This document shows, in pieces, positions 8,872 through 22,377 of a stretch of 64,000 nucleotides of DNA. Position numbers and translations under genes: made by a program. Each line of letters begins with the position of its first letter. Position 1 is the stretch's first letter. The stretch spans positions 806,001-870,000 of the forward strand of contig NZ_QAOJ01000001.1 of assembly GCF_003050835.1 (NCBI RefSeq), given 5' to 3'. The DNA comes from Pseudomonas sp. GV071 (GTDB taxonomy: Bacteria > Pseudomonadota > Gammaproteobacteria > Pseudomonadales > Pseudomonadaceae). The notes beneath the pieces are model-generated. The model made no database searches and was not told the DNA's origin. It saw only the letters and a list, made by a program, of their open reading frames with translations.

Positions 8872-10032
8872 ATGAATTTCCAACTCACGCAAGAACAAGA
8901 AATGTTGGTCGAGTCCGTGCGCAGCTTTGTCGCCAAAGAGCTGCTGCCGCACGAAGAAGCCGTCGACCGCGCCGATGAAGTGTCGCCGGAACTGGCTGCC
9001 GAGATCCGCGGCAAAGCCATCGCCGCCGGCTTTTACGCCTTCAACATGCCGGAGGAAGTGGGCGGTGGCGGCCTCGATTACCTGTCGCAGGCGCTGATCG
9101 AGCGCGAGCTGTCCAAGGTCTCGTGGGCCGTGCATGTGTTTGTCGCCCGGCCGTCGAAAATCCTGATGGCCTGCAAGGGCCAACAGATCGAGGACTACCT
9201 GCTGCCGTGCGTGCAGGGCGAAAAAGTCGACTGCTTTGCCCTCACCGAACCGGGCGCAGGGTCGGATGCCAACGCGATAAAAACCCGCGCCGTGCGTGAC
9301 GGCGATGACTTCATTCTGAACGGCAGCAAGCACTTCATCAGCCACGCCGGGCATGCCGACTTCGCCATCGTCTTCGCCGTCACCGACAGCTACGAGCACA
9401 ACGGCCGCAAACGTAACGCCGTGACCTCGTTTCTGGTCGACCGCAACACCCCCGGCATGACCATCCGCCGCGGCCCGAAGTGCGTGAGCAACCGTGGTTA
9501 CCACACCTTCGAAATGTTCTTCGACGACTGCCGCGTGCCGGCCAGCAAGGTGCTCGGTGAAGTCGACAAAGGCTGGGAAGTGGCCAACGCCTGGCTCACC
9601 GCTGGCCGCGTAATGGTCGCCGCCAACTGCGTGGGCCAGGCCCAGCGCGCCCTCGATGTGTCGCTGCAATGGGCCGCCGACCGTAAACAGTTTGGCCAGG
9701 CTATCGGCAGCTACCAGGGCGTGTCGTTCAAGCTCGCCGACATGGCCACGCAGATTCGCGCCGCCGAACTGCTGACCCTGCACACCGCCTGGAAAATGGA
9801 CCAGGGCAGCATGACCGATGGCGAAGCCGGCATGGCCAAGCTGTTCGCCAGCGAAGTGCTGGGCAAAGTGGCGGATGAGGCGGTGCAGATTTTTGGTGGC
9901 ATGGGCCTGATGGACGAAGGCCCGGTGGAGCGCATCTGGCGCAACGCGCGGATCGAGCGGATCTGGGAAGGCACCTCGGAAATCCAGCGCCACATCATTT
10001 CCCGCGAACTGCTGCGGCCGCTGCTGCGCTGA
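8872..10032 (+). CDS. Acyl-CoA dehydrogenase
   Basis: 386 residues, the normal length of the family. FAD and substrate motifs are present: FALTEPGAGSDANA, GSKHFISHAG, QIFGGMGLMDEGPVERIWRNARI, and the catalytic base E366 in IWEGTSEIQR. It catalyses alpha,beta-dehydrogenation of an acyl-CoA with electrons going to ETF. Sixteen bases separate it from the downstream synthetase. The neighbours suggest a dedicated short pathway (activation, oxidation, isomerisation) for one carboxylic acid. Confidence 0.93.
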   Translation: MNFQLTQEQEMLVESVRSFVAKELLPHEEAVDRADEVSPELAAEIRGKAIAAGFYAFNMPEEVGGGGLDYLSQALIERELSKVSWAVHVFVARPSKILMACKGQQIEDYLLPCVQGEKVDCFALTEPGAGSDANAIKTRAVRDGDDFILNGSKHFISHAGHADFAIVFAVTDSYEHNGRKRNAVTSFLVDRNTPGMTIRRGPKCVSNRGYHTFEMFFDDCRVPASKVLGEVDKGWEVANAWLTAGRVMVAANCVGQAQRALDVSLQWAADRKQFGQAIGSYQGVSFKLADMATQIRAAELLTLHTAWKMDQGSMTDGEAGMAKLFASEVLGKVADEAVQIFGGMGLMDEGPVERIWRNARIERIWEGTSEIQRHIISRELLRPLLR

Positions 10033-10048
10033 TAAAGGGGGAGCGAAC

Positions 10049-12145
10049 ATGAGCCTGCGTGACAACCTCAAACGCCTGCTGGCCCCACGGCACCTGGCCT
10101 TTATCGGCGGGCGCAGCATGGCCCGCGCCCTCAAACGCTGCCGCGACGGCGGTTATCCCGGCGAGCTGTGGCTGGTCAACCCGCAACACCCTGAACTGGA
10201 GGGCGTGCCCTGCGTCGCCAGCGTCGCTGAACTGCCCTGCGGCCCGGACGCCGTATTCGTCGCCACCAACCGCGAACTGACCCTCGACTGCGTCGCGCAA
10301 CTGGCCGCCAAAGGTGCTGGTGGCGCCATCTGCTACGCCTCCGGTTTTGCCGAAACCGGCGAAGAGGGCACCGCGTTGCAACACCAACTGCTGCACGCCG
10401 CCGGCGACATGGCCGTGCTCGGCCCCAACTGCTACGGCCTGCTCGACTACCTGCACAGCGCGGCCCTGTGGCCCGTGGCCCACGGCGGCAAACCGGTGGA
10501 GAAGGGCGTGGCGGTACTGACCCAGAGCGGTAACTTCGCCTACAACCTGTCGATGAGCGACCGCTCGCTGCCGATCGCCTACATGGCCTCGGTCGGCAAC
10601 CAGGCGCAAATCGGCGTCGCCGAGCTGATGGACGTGCTGCTGGATGAACCGCGCGTCACCGCCATCGGCCTGCACCTCGAAGGCCTGAAAAACGTCCCCG
10701 GTTTTGCTGCGGCGGCGCACAAGGCCCTGGTCAAAGGCATCCCGATCATCGCCCTGAAAACTGGCGTGTCGCAGCTCGGCGCACAACTGGCGCTCAGCCA
10801 CACCAGCTCCCTGGCCGGCTCCGACGCCCTCTACGACAGCCTGTTCGAACGCCTCGGGGTAATCCGCGTCAGCGGCCCGGTGAGCTTCGTCGAAACCCTC
10901 AAAGCCGCCGCTTGCGGCAACCTGCCCGCCGGCAACCGCCTGATCGCCCTGGCCTGTTCCGGCGGCGACGCCGGCCTGCTCGCCGACTACAGCGAACGCA
11001 ATGGCCTGCAGCTGCCGGCGCTGGACGACGGCCAACGCAGCGAACTCACCCAGGTGTTGCCCAGCTACGCCAACCTGGTCAACCCACTGGACTTCACCAC
11101 CGCCATCTGGGGCGACGGCGAAGCCCTGCAACAGATGCTCGACAGCACCCTGCGCACGGACGCCGACGCTGCGGTGCTCGTGCTCGACTACCCCAGCGAA
11201 ACCACTGGCGAGCGCAACGAGTGCGACCTGCTGCTGCAGCTCTACAGCGAGGCATTGGCCCGCCACGGCAAAGTCGGTTTCGTTACCTCGGCCTTCCCCG
11301 AACTGCTCCCCGCCAGCGCCCGCGAACGCCTGCATCAACTAGGCATCGCCGCCCTGCAAGGCGTCGAAGACGGCCTGGCCGCCTGGGGCAAAATCGCCCA
11401 CTACCAAAGCAACCGCCAGCTGCTGCTGGCCCGTGGCGAATCGGCGCTGCTGCCCCTGTGCCCGCAGCCATTGGCCGGCGAGGGCGTGGTGCTCAACGAA
11501 TGGCAATCCAAACAGGCATTAAGCGCCTTTGGCCTGCCGGTTCCAGCTGGCGAACTAACCACCCCCGAACGCACCCTGGCCGCCGCCCAACGGGTCGGCT
11601 ACCCCCTGGTGCTCAAAGCCGTCAGCAGCCACCTGCCACACAAAACCGAAGCCGGCGCCGTGGCCCTCAACCTCGCCACCCCGCAAGCGCTGCAACTTGC
11701 CCTGGAAGAAATGCGCGGTCGCATCGCTGCCTATGCGCCGGGAGTGGCGTTCGACCAGGTGCTGGTGGAACCCATGGCGGCAGCACCACTGGCGGAACTG
11801 ATCATCGGCGTTAAACGCGAAAACGGCTTTGCCCTGGCGCTAGTGATTGGCGCGGGTGGGGTGTTGGTAGAACTGCTAAAGGACAGCCGTAGCTTGCTCT
11901 TGCCGACCAACGAAGCAGCGATTCGCGCGGCATTGTTGGGGTTGCGTAGCGTGGGGCTGCTGCAAGGGTTTCGCGGGCGGCCGGTGGCGGATATGGATGC
12001 CCTGGTAAGGGCGATTGGTGCCGTTGCTGACTATGCCTGTGAAAACGTAGGGCAGTTGCTGGAGCTGGATGTGAATCCGTTGTTGGTGGGGGAGCGGGGG
12101 AGTGTGGCGGTGGATGGGTTGATACGGTTGGACGGGGGAGATTAG
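10049..12145 (+). CDS. Acyl-CoA synthetase, NDP-forming (acetate-CoA ligase family)
   Basis: 698 residues. Domain order: CoA-binding Rossmann domain (about 10-130), succinyl-CoA-ligase-like domains with the phospho-His motif ALSHTSSLAGSD (near residue 250), and a C-terminal ATP-grasp domain (from about 485) with LVLKAVSSHLPHKTEAGAV. It makes an acyl-CoA through a phosphohistidine intermediate using ATP or GTP, releasing NDP. As the last gene of the run it should supply the CoA ester for the dehydrogenase and crotonase upstream. The substrate is unknown; relatives include acetyl-, pimeloyl- and feruloyl-CoA synthetases. Confidence 0.9.
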   Translation: MSLRDNLKRLLAPRHLAFIGGRSMARALKRCRDGGYPGELWLVNPQHPELEGVPCVASVAELPCGPDAVFVATNRELTLDCVAQLAAKGAGGAICYASGFAETGEEGTALQHQLLHAAGDMAVLGPNCYGLLDYLHSAALWPVAHGGKPVEKGVAVLTQSGNFAYNLSMSDRSLPIAYMASVGNQAQIGVAELMDVLLDEPRVTAIGLHLEGLKNVPGFAAAAHKALVKGIPIIALKTGVSQLGAQLALSHTSSLAGSDALYDSLFERLGVIRVSGPVSFVETLKAAACGNLPAGNRLIALACSGGDAGLLADYSERNGLQLPALDDGQRSELTQVLPSYANLVNPLDFTTAIWGDGEALQQMLDSTLRTDADAAVLVLDYPSETTGERNECDLLLQLYSEALARHGKVGFVTSAFPELLPASARERLHQLGIAALQGVEDGLAAWGKIAHYQSNRQLLLARGESALLPLCPQPLAGEGVVLNEWQSKQALSAFGLPVPAGELTTPERTLAAAQRVGYPLVLKAVSSHLPHKTEAGAVALNLATPQALQLALEEMRGRIAAYAPGVAFDQVLVEPMAAAPLAELIIGVKRENGFALALVIGAGGVLVELLKDSRSLLLPTNEAAIRAALLGLRSVGLLQGFRGRPVADMDALVRAIGAVADYACENVGQLLELDVNPLLVGERGSVAVDGLIRLDGGD

Positions 12146-12172
12146 TTATTCACGCACGTTCCGAGTTCGCAA

Positions 12173-12194
12173 CTAGCCAGACTCTCTTGGCTAG
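12173..12194. other. Hairpin after the acyl-CoA operon
   Basis: Seven-base arms CTAGCCA (12173-12179) and TGGCTAG (12188-12194) with an 8-base loop, 27 bases after the synthetase stop. There is no T-run after it, so it is at best a weak or Rho-assisted terminator. The remaining intergenic sequence to 12366 shows nothing else I can name. Confidence 0.4.
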
Positions 12195-12366
12195 CGAGGG
12201 TTTGGCAGTCAGCGGCTGCTAAGAAATCCGCTCACGCTAACTCAACCACGACGGCAGTTTAATCCTTCTGCATGCGGGGTCGCTTTACTCATCAGGGCGC
12301 TCAAACGAGTAGCGCCTCCGATCTCAGATAATCGATGATCAGCAACTCAACGGATAAGAGAGTGTC

Positions 12367-12996
12367 ATGGGAAATTTGAAAGACTGGAGTGAAGATGCTG
12401 CGGAAGTGGCGAGAGTAGGTCAGCTGGTTGCTGCGAAGGCCGCAAAACGCGCGTGGAGCCGGGTGCTGTTCGTGGCTGTCGTCGGCATGTTGGTGTTGGC
12501 TAGTTACGTCACCTACCTTACCTACCTCGTCAGCGAGTACAGCAGAATCTCCGACGAACACACCGATCGGTACGGCTCGTTGAGCGCCGAAAACCGCGAC
12601 CGGAAAACAATCGACTATCTGACGCTGTGCATCGACGCGACCAAGAGCGGTGACGTCAACAAGGACTACATCTGCCAGCAGGCTGTGGCTTTGTACAAAG
12701 ACACCTTTATTGAGGTCCCGAACAATGGTGTGGGCGAGAACATCAAACGTGCCGCCTATGGACTGATGAAGGTGGAGGTTGCAACCAAAGCCCGAGCAAT
12801 CGTTCTTGCTCGCCAAGCTGGGGCCACCCCTGGCATGGACCCCACGCTTAAGTTTCTACTTAGCACCACCGGTATTGTGGTCACGATGCTTGTAGCGCTA
12901 CTCGTAATGCTGAGCACCGTTTTCGCGACGTATCGTCTCGCAATTCGTCAGGCTTCAATGGGCGTGGAGAACGACTCGAACTTGTCTCCGCTGTAG
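12367..12996 (+). CDS. Hypothetical inner-membrane protein
   Basis: 209 residues with two transmembrane segments (about 31-53 and 165-187) enclosing an approximately 110-residue extracytoplasmic domain that holds two Cys (near 88 and 102), possibly a disulfide. Both termini are probably cytoplasmic. ATG 12367 follows the purine stretch AAGAGAG. I do not recognise a family. No obvious operon partner; it sits between a catabolic operon and a convergent lipoprotein gene, so it may be an accessory insertion. Confidence 0.65.
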   Translation: MGNLKDWSEDAAEVARVGQLVAAKAAKRAWSRVLFVAVVGMLVLASYVTYLTYLVSEYSRISDEHTDRYGSLSAENRDRKTIDYLTLCIDATKSGDVNKDYICQQAVALYKDTFIEVPNNGVGENIKRAAYGLMKVEVATKARAIVLARQAGATPGMDPTLKFLLSTTGIVVTMLVALLVMLSTVFATYRLAIRQASMGVENDSNLSPL

Positions 12997-13031
12997 TAGC
13001 TGGTGCGCCGTCCTAATCTCGAGACGGCCAA

Positions 13032-13457
13032 TTACTCGCCGTCGCGCCAGCTCAGAACCCACTGCTTGATCGCCACATCCGCCTTACCCATGTGGCCGTA
13101 TTGCCATTGCGGCAACGGCGCCATCAACAACGCCACCCAACCGTTGTAGCTGGTAACGGCGTAACTGCCCAACGCTTGGCTGCTGGCGCCGGTTGGGGCC
13201 AGCAGCCGAGCCTCGTAGGTGTTCACGCATTGCGCGGGGATTATTCCGAACGTCACTACCATCAACATTGGCTCAAAACACTGCATGCCGCTGTGGAGGT
13301 TGCTGGTTTTGCTGACCTGAAGCTCGGAGTCGCGGGTTACCTTGGCGGCAACCGTTTCATCGATGGCGGTTTGCTCGATGCGGTAGGTGATACAACCGGT
13401 TAGCAGGACAAAAAACGGTGCAGCGAGCAGGGCTCGGCAAGCAAAACGTGCGGGCAT
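13032..13457 (-). CDS. YceK/YidQ-like lipoprotein
   Basis: 141 residues from ATG 13457, chosen because GGAG lies 6 bases upstream; an ATG at 13469 and a TTG at 13475 are less well placed. The signal peptide ends in the lipobox LLTGC, giving a lipidated Cys near residue 22. The mature part (YEARLLAPTG, WVALLMAPLPQW) resembles small YceK/YidQ outer-membrane lipoproteins of unknown function. Confidence 0.75.
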   Translation of the reverse strand: MPARFACRALLAAPFFVLLTGCITYRIEQTAIDETVAAKVTRDSELQVSKTSNLHSGMQCFEPMLMVVTFGIIPAQCVNTYEARLLAPTGASSQALGSYAVTSYNGWVALLMAPLPQWQYGHMGKADVAIKQWVLSWRDGE

Positions 13458-13518
13458 AAAACGCTCCATGTTCAAAAGTGCTCAGGTCGCCAATTGATTA
13501 GCGACGGTCCAGATCCAG

Positions 13519-14220
13519 TCAGCTTTTATACGTCAGCCACGCCCCCCAAAACAAACTGCTGAAAAACCGTAGCCCCTCACCAAAGCCACTCTCCTGCAGC
13601 AACTGCTGCACGGCCGCTTCGGAGTGGGGCGGATCGGCGCCTTGCAGAATCTTGCCCAGTTTGGCCTGCACTTCATCGGCGCTGGCGCCTTGCTGTCGCC
13701 AGCGCTGGCCCCAGGCGTTAAGCAGCAGCGGTTGGCTGGCGTAGGCGTGGTGGTTGGCGGCCACTATTAATGGCGCATTGGTTTTCAGGCGGCTGTGGAT
13801 GGCGCGCAGTAATTGTTGTTTCGGCTCGTCGCCGGGGATGTGGTGCAGTACGCCAATCAGGGTGGCGGCGTCGAAGGTGGGTTCGCTTGGCAGGTCGTCG
13901 ACGGTGCCCAGCAGCAGTTCGGTGCGGGCTAACAAGCCGTTGGCTTGCAGGTGTTCGCGGGCGGTTTCCAGCATCGGTGGGGAAGGGTCGACCGCGGTGA
14001 ATTGCCAGGCTGGTTCAAGGGCGGCGAGGGTGATGATTTCCTGTGCGGTGCCACCGACGCCAACCACCAGAATGCGCGCCGTTTGGCTGCCTTCCAGGCT
14101 GGCGGCGAGCATGCAGGCGGCCAGTTCGTGGCAGGCGTCGTAGCCGGCGAGGGCAATGCGACTTTGGCGGGCGTATTCGTTGGCGCGGCTGGTGTCGAAT
14201 TTACTGGCAGGGGTAAGCAA
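13519..14220 (-). CDS. Class I SAM-dependent methyltransferase
   Basis: 233 residues. Motif I is ILVVGVGGTAQEI (about 50-62), followed by the acidic ribose-binding end of beta-2 in FTAVDPSPPMLETA and the post-motif LIGVLHHIPGDEP typical of Methyltransf_25/11 domains. The acceptor is not apparent. It ends 62 bases from the lipoprotein start and diverges from the HD-GYP regulator gene at 14484, with an AT-rich promoter region between. Confidence 0.85.
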   Translation of the reverse strand: MLTPASKFDTSRANEYARQSRIALAGYDACHELAACMLAASLEGSQTARILVVGVGGTAQEIITLAALEPAWQFTAVDPSPPMLETAREHLQANGLLARTELLLGTVDDLPSEPTFDAATLIGVLHHIPGDEPKQQLLRAIHSRLKTNAPLIVAANHHAYASQPLLLNAWGQRWRQQGASADEVQAKLGKILQGADPPHSEAAVQQLLQESGFGEGLRFFSSLFWGAWLTYKS

Positions 14221-14483
14221 GGCCGATCTCCAGGGTGGTGGGCTGGGGCCACTCTAGACCGATCCATTTGATAACAAAAATTCTGTATTTTTATCTATCC
14301 CATTCCTGCATGGAATGCATCAACAGGAGAGTTTGGCCTTTTTTGGCGCGGTTCAGGGTGCTGAAAGAACAGCGTCCAGGCTTGTAAGCAGTGATAGCAG
14401 CAGGGCTAAAACAGAACTAAGCTCCCTGCCAACGGAGTGGCATTGCGAGTGGTCGCTCCTTTCTGGAAAAGGAGCCCGCCGCA

Positions 14484-15641
14484 ATGGACAGTTCGCCCAG
14501 CCCGTTCCAACCGGCCACCGTTCTGGTGGTCGACGATACCCCCGACAATCTGATGCTGATGACTGAGCTGCTCAAGGACCATTACCGGGTCAAGGCAGCC
14601 AACAGCGGTGAGAAGGCTTTGCGTATTTTGCAGGGTGGGTCGCTGCCAGATCTGATCCTGCTCGACATCATGATGCCGGGGATGTCGGGGCATCAGGTGG
14701 CGCAACAGCTGCAACTGGACCCGCGCACCCGCGACATTCCGATCATCTTTCTTACCGCGCTGGCGTCGCTGGCCGATGAAATCCAGGGCCTGGAGCTGGG
14801 CGCGGTGGACTACATCACCAAGCCGATCAGCCCGCCGCTGGTGATGGCGCGGGTCGAGACTCAGCTGAAGATCAAGGCGGCGGCAGATTTTCTGCGCGAT
14901 CAAAACGATTTTCTCGAGCAGGAGGTGCGGCGCCGAACCCGCGAAGTGGCGGCGATTCAGGACGTCACCATCCAGGCCATGGCCTCACTGGCCGAAACCC
15001 GCGACAACGAGACCGGCAACCACATCCGCCGCACCCAGCACTACATCAAGCTGCTGGCCGAACTGCTGCGCGAGCACCCACGCTTTCGCCACTTTCTTAC
15101 TGAGGAAACCATTGCGCTGTTGTTCAAATCGGCGCCGCTGCATGACATCGGCAAGATCGGCATCCCCGACCATATCCTGCTCAAACCCGGGCGTTTCACC
15201 GAGGAGGAGTTCGAGGTGATGAAAACCCACACCACCCTCGGTCGCGATGCCATTCAGCATGCCGAGGATCAATTGGGCATTTCCGTGGATTTCCTCAACC
15301 TGGCCAAAGAGATCGCCTACGGCCATCAGGAAAAATGGGACGGCAGTGGCTACCCCGAAGGCCTGGCGGCCGACGACATTCCCATCAGTGCCCGGATGAT
15401 GGCGGTGGCCGATGTCTATGACGCGCTGATCAGTCGCCGCGTGTACAAGCCCGGCATGCCCCATGAGCAGGCGGTGGAGATCATCCGCCAGGGCCGCGGT
15501 TCGCACTTTGATCCGGATATCTGCGACGCCTTTTTGAGCAGTACCGAGCAATTCCGCGCCATCGCCGAGCGCTTTTCCGATAGCGATCTGGATATGGCCA
15601 AACAGCGTGCTGCGCTGGAGCGTATCGCCGAACTGCCCTAG
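14484..15641 (+). CDS. Response regulator with HD-GYP domain (c-di-GMP phosphodiesterase type)
   Basis: 385 residues. The N-terminal receiver carries DDTPDN, phospho-acceptor Asp in LLDIMMPGMSG, Thr in FLTALA, and Lys in YITKPIS. The C-terminal HD-GYP domain has HDIGKIGIPDHILLKPG and HQEKWDGSGYPEGL. Family role: hydrolysis of cyclic-di-GMP, controlling motility or biofilm formation. AAGGAG at 14469-14474 fixes the start. It is followed after 61 bases by a large hybrid kinase, the likely phosphodonor partner. Confidence 0.92.
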   Translation: MDSSPSPFQPATVLVVDDTPDNLMLMTELLKDHYRVKAANSGEKALRILQGGSLPDLILLDIMMPGMSGHQVAQQLQLDPRTRDIPIIFLTALASLADEIQGLELGAVDYITKPISPPLVMARVETQLKIKAAADFLRDQNDFLEQEVRRRTREVAAIQDVTIQAMASLAETRDNETGNHIRRTQHYIKLLAELLREHPRFRHFLTEETIALLFKSAPLHDIGKIGIPDHILLKPGRFTEEEFEVMKTHTTLGRDAIQHAEDQLGISVDFLNLAKEIAYGHQEKWDGSGYPEGLAADDIPISARMMAVADVYDALISRRVYKPGMPHEQAVEIIRQGRGSHFDPDICDAFLSSTEQFRAIAERFSDSDLDMAKQRAALERIAELP

Positions 15642-15702
15642 CGCTTTAGCTAACGCGCGCGCCGTTAATTACTTGTTCAGCGTCGGTCACTAAGGAAGCT
15701 CC

Positions 15703-20127
<4,425 letters not shown>

Positions 20128-20158
20128 CCCCGATAGCGCCACGAGGTGAGCCGTGCCC

Positions 20159-21874
20159 ATGAGCCCAATCCCGAACAGCGGCTGGCAACGCTGGTTGCCC
20201 GGCCTGCAGGTGCTGCGTAATTATCAGCTCGGCTGGCTGCCGAACGACCTGCTCGCCGGCCTTGTGCTCACTGCCATGCTGGTGCCAGTAGGGATTGCCT
20301 ATGCCGAAGCATCGGGGGTGCCGGGCATCTATGGCCTGTACGCGACCATAGTGCCGCTGCTGGCCTACGCACTGTTCGGCCCCAGCCGCATTCTGGTACT
20401 GGGCCCCGATTCGGCGTTGGTAGCGATCATTATCGCCGTGGTGCTGCCGCTTTCCGACGGCGACCCGCTGCGCGCCATCGCCTTGGCCAGTGGCATGGCG
20501 CTGGTGTCAGGGCTGATCTGCATCGGCGCCGGGCTGTTGCGTTTGGGGTTTATCACCGAGCTGCTGTCCAAGCCGATTCGCTACGGCTACATGAACGGCA
20601 TTGCCCTGACGGTATTGATCAGCCAGACACCCAAGCTGTTTGGCATCTCCATCGACAGCCAGGGGCCCGGGCGCGACACCCTGGCCCTGGTGCAGGCGCT
20701 GTTCCACGGCCAAGGCAATCTGTACGCGTTTGCCGTGGGGGCCGGCACGCTGGGCATCATCCTGTTGCTGAAACGCTTCGAGCGGGTGCCGGGCATGCTC
20801 ATCGCGGTGGTGGCAGCAACCGCAGTCGCCAGCCTGTTCGATTTGCAGGCCAGCTACGGCGTCAAGGTGGTCGGCTCGTTGCCACAAGGGCTACCCAGCT
20901 TTGCCTGGCCCTGGTTCGACCTGGCCGACCTCAGCGCGGTATTGATCGGCGGCGGGGCGGTGGCGCTGGTGTCTTTCGCCGACACCAGTGTGCTGTCACG
21001 CACCTACGCGGCGAAAACCCGCACCGTTGTCGACCCCAACCAGGAAATGGTCGGGCTGGGCGCGGCCAACCTGGCAACGGCGTTGTTCCAGGGCTTTCCC
21101 ATCAGCAGCAGCTCGTCGCGCACACCCGTGGCTGAAGCGGCCGGTGCGCGCACGCAGCTGACGGGCGTATTCGGTGCCCTGGGGGTGGCCCTCCTGCTGG
21201 TGTTCGCCCCCAACTTGCTCCAGCACTTGCCCAACAGCGCCTTGGCCGCCGTGGTGATTGCCTCTGCCATCGGCCTGTTCGAGTTCAAAGACCTGCGCCG
21301 TATCTACCGCATTCAGCAGTGGGAGTTCTGGCTGTCGATCACCTGTTTCGTTGGCGTGGCAATACTCGGCGCGGTGCCCGGCATTGGCTTGGCGGTGGTG
21401 ATCGCGGTGATCGAGTTTCTCTGGGACGGCTGGCGCCCCCATTACGCCGTGCTCGGCCGGGTAGATGGCATTCGTGGTTACCACGACCTGTCCCGCTACC
21501 CCCACGCCCGCCGGGTGCCCGGCCTGGTGTTGTTCCGCTGGGACGCGCCGCTGTTCTTCGCCAACGCCGAACTGTTCCAGACCTGCGTCCTGCAAGCCAT
21601 TGCCGAAGCCAGCAGCCCGGTGCGCCGCATCGTTGTTGCCGCCGAACCGGTGACCAGCGTCGACGTGACCTCGGCTGACATGCTGATCGAACTGGAACAA
21701 CAGCTGCGCGCCGCCGGCATCGAACTGCGCTTCGCCGAACTGAAAGACCCGGTGCGCGACAAACTGCTGCGCCTGGAAGTGCTGGAGCAGATCGGCAGCG
21801 ACATTTTCCAGCCCACCGTTGGCGCCGCGGTGGATAGTTATCTGCAAGAACATGGCGTGGAGTGGACGCCGTAA
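20159..21874 (+). CDS. SulP-family anion transporter with STAS domain
   Basis: 571 residues from ATG 20159 (GAGGTGAG at 20143-20150; a GTG six bases earlier is too close). Multi-pass membrane protein with the SulP signature region VPVGIAYAEASGVPGIYGLYATIVPLLAYALFG (positions 20282-20376), QGFPISSSSSRTPV, and a C-terminal cytoplasmic STAS domain (from about 440). Family members move sulfate, bicarbonate or other anions, usually with Na+ or H+. It starts 31 bases after the hybrid kinase and could share its transcript. Confidence 0.92.
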   Translation: MSPIPNSGWQRWLPGLQVLRNYQLGWLPNDLLAGLVLTAMLVPVGIAYAEASGVPGIYGLYATIVPLLAYALFGPSRILVLGPDSALVAIIIAVVLPLSDGDPLRAIALASGMALVSGLICIGAGLLRLGFITELLSKPIRYGYMNGIALTVLISQTPKLFGISIDSQGPGRDTLALVQALFHGQGNLYAFAVGAGTLGIILLLKRFERVPGMLIAVVAATAVASLFDLQASYGVKVVGSLPQGLPSFAWPWFDLADLSAVLIGGGAVALVSFADTSVLSRTYAAKTRTVVDPNQEMVGLGAANLATALFQGFPISSSSSRTPVAEAAGARTQLTGVFGALGVALLLVFAPNLLQHLPNSALAAVVIASAIGLFEFKDLRRIYRIQQWEFWLSITCFVGVAILGAVPGIGLAVVIAVIEFLWDGWRPHYAVLGRVDGIRGYHDLSRYPHARRVPGLVLFRWDAPLFFANAELFQTCVLQAIAEASSPVRRIVVAAEPVTSVDVTSADMLIELEQQLRAAGIELRFAELKDPVRDKLLRLEVLEQIGSDIFQPTVGAAVDSYLQEHGVEWTP

Positions 21875-21915
21875 GCGGCCCGCGTCAACTGCAACGCTGT
21901 AGCGGGAGAAACTCC

Positions 21916-22377
21916 ATGGAACTGATCAAAAACTTGGCCACCTGCCTCGGCGTGATCGCCGCGCTCTGGGGCCTGTACAAGTGCTTCACCGAGTTCGTCC
22001 TGCAAGGCACGCAGAAGCGCGCGGATATGTTTCTGAAGAAACAGGGCGAGTACTTCGGCAACAAATCCTTCAACGACATTCGAGCCCTGCTGGAATTCGA
22101 TGACCCCACACTGCAGGGCTTGAGCTTCGAAGAAAAACGCGCCTATCTGACCTTCTTCGAAGAAATCGCGGTACTGAAAAACAGCGGCCTGATCTCCGCC
22201 GACCTGGCCTATTACATGTTCGGCTACTACGCCAGCAAGTGCCTTGAGAGCCAGAACTTCTGGTCGAACATCAACAAGCAGGACATTTTCTGGAACGTGT
22301 TTTTACGCTTTGCCACCGAGATGCAGAGCCGCTTGCGCTCGCAGGGGGAGGTGGTGAGTCATGAGATCAGGTTTTAA
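21916..22377 (+). CDS. Membrane-anchored hypothetical protein
   Basis: 153 residues from ATG 21916, supported by GGGAG at 21904-21907. One N-terminal hydrophobic segment (about 8-26) is followed by a helical cytoplasmic domain rich in aromatic residues (LTFFEEIAVLKNSGLISADLAYYMFGYY). It resembles DUF4760-like proteins, but I cannot assign a function. Its stop codon overlaps the stop codon of the convergent protease gene. Confidence 0.7.
   Translation: MELIKNLATCLGVIAALWGLYKCFTEFVLQGTQKRADMFLKKQGEYFGNKSFNDIRALLEFDDPTLQGLSFEEKRAYLTFFEEIAVLKNSGLISADLAYYMFGYYASKCLESQNFWSNINKQDIFWNVFLRFATEMQSRLRSQGEVVSHEIRF

Noticed and set aside
8845..10134. 429-residue minus frame over the acyl-CoA dehydrogenase
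   Set aside because: Mirror frame of a conserved gene; no ribosome site or recognisable motif.
9995..11338. 447-residue minus frame over the acyl-CoA synthetase
   Set aside because: Val/Gly/Gln-rich antisense composition with no family features.
12301..12816. 171-residue minus frame over the membrane hypothetical
   Set aside because: The plus-strand frame has two membrane helices and a ribosome site; the minus frame has neither.
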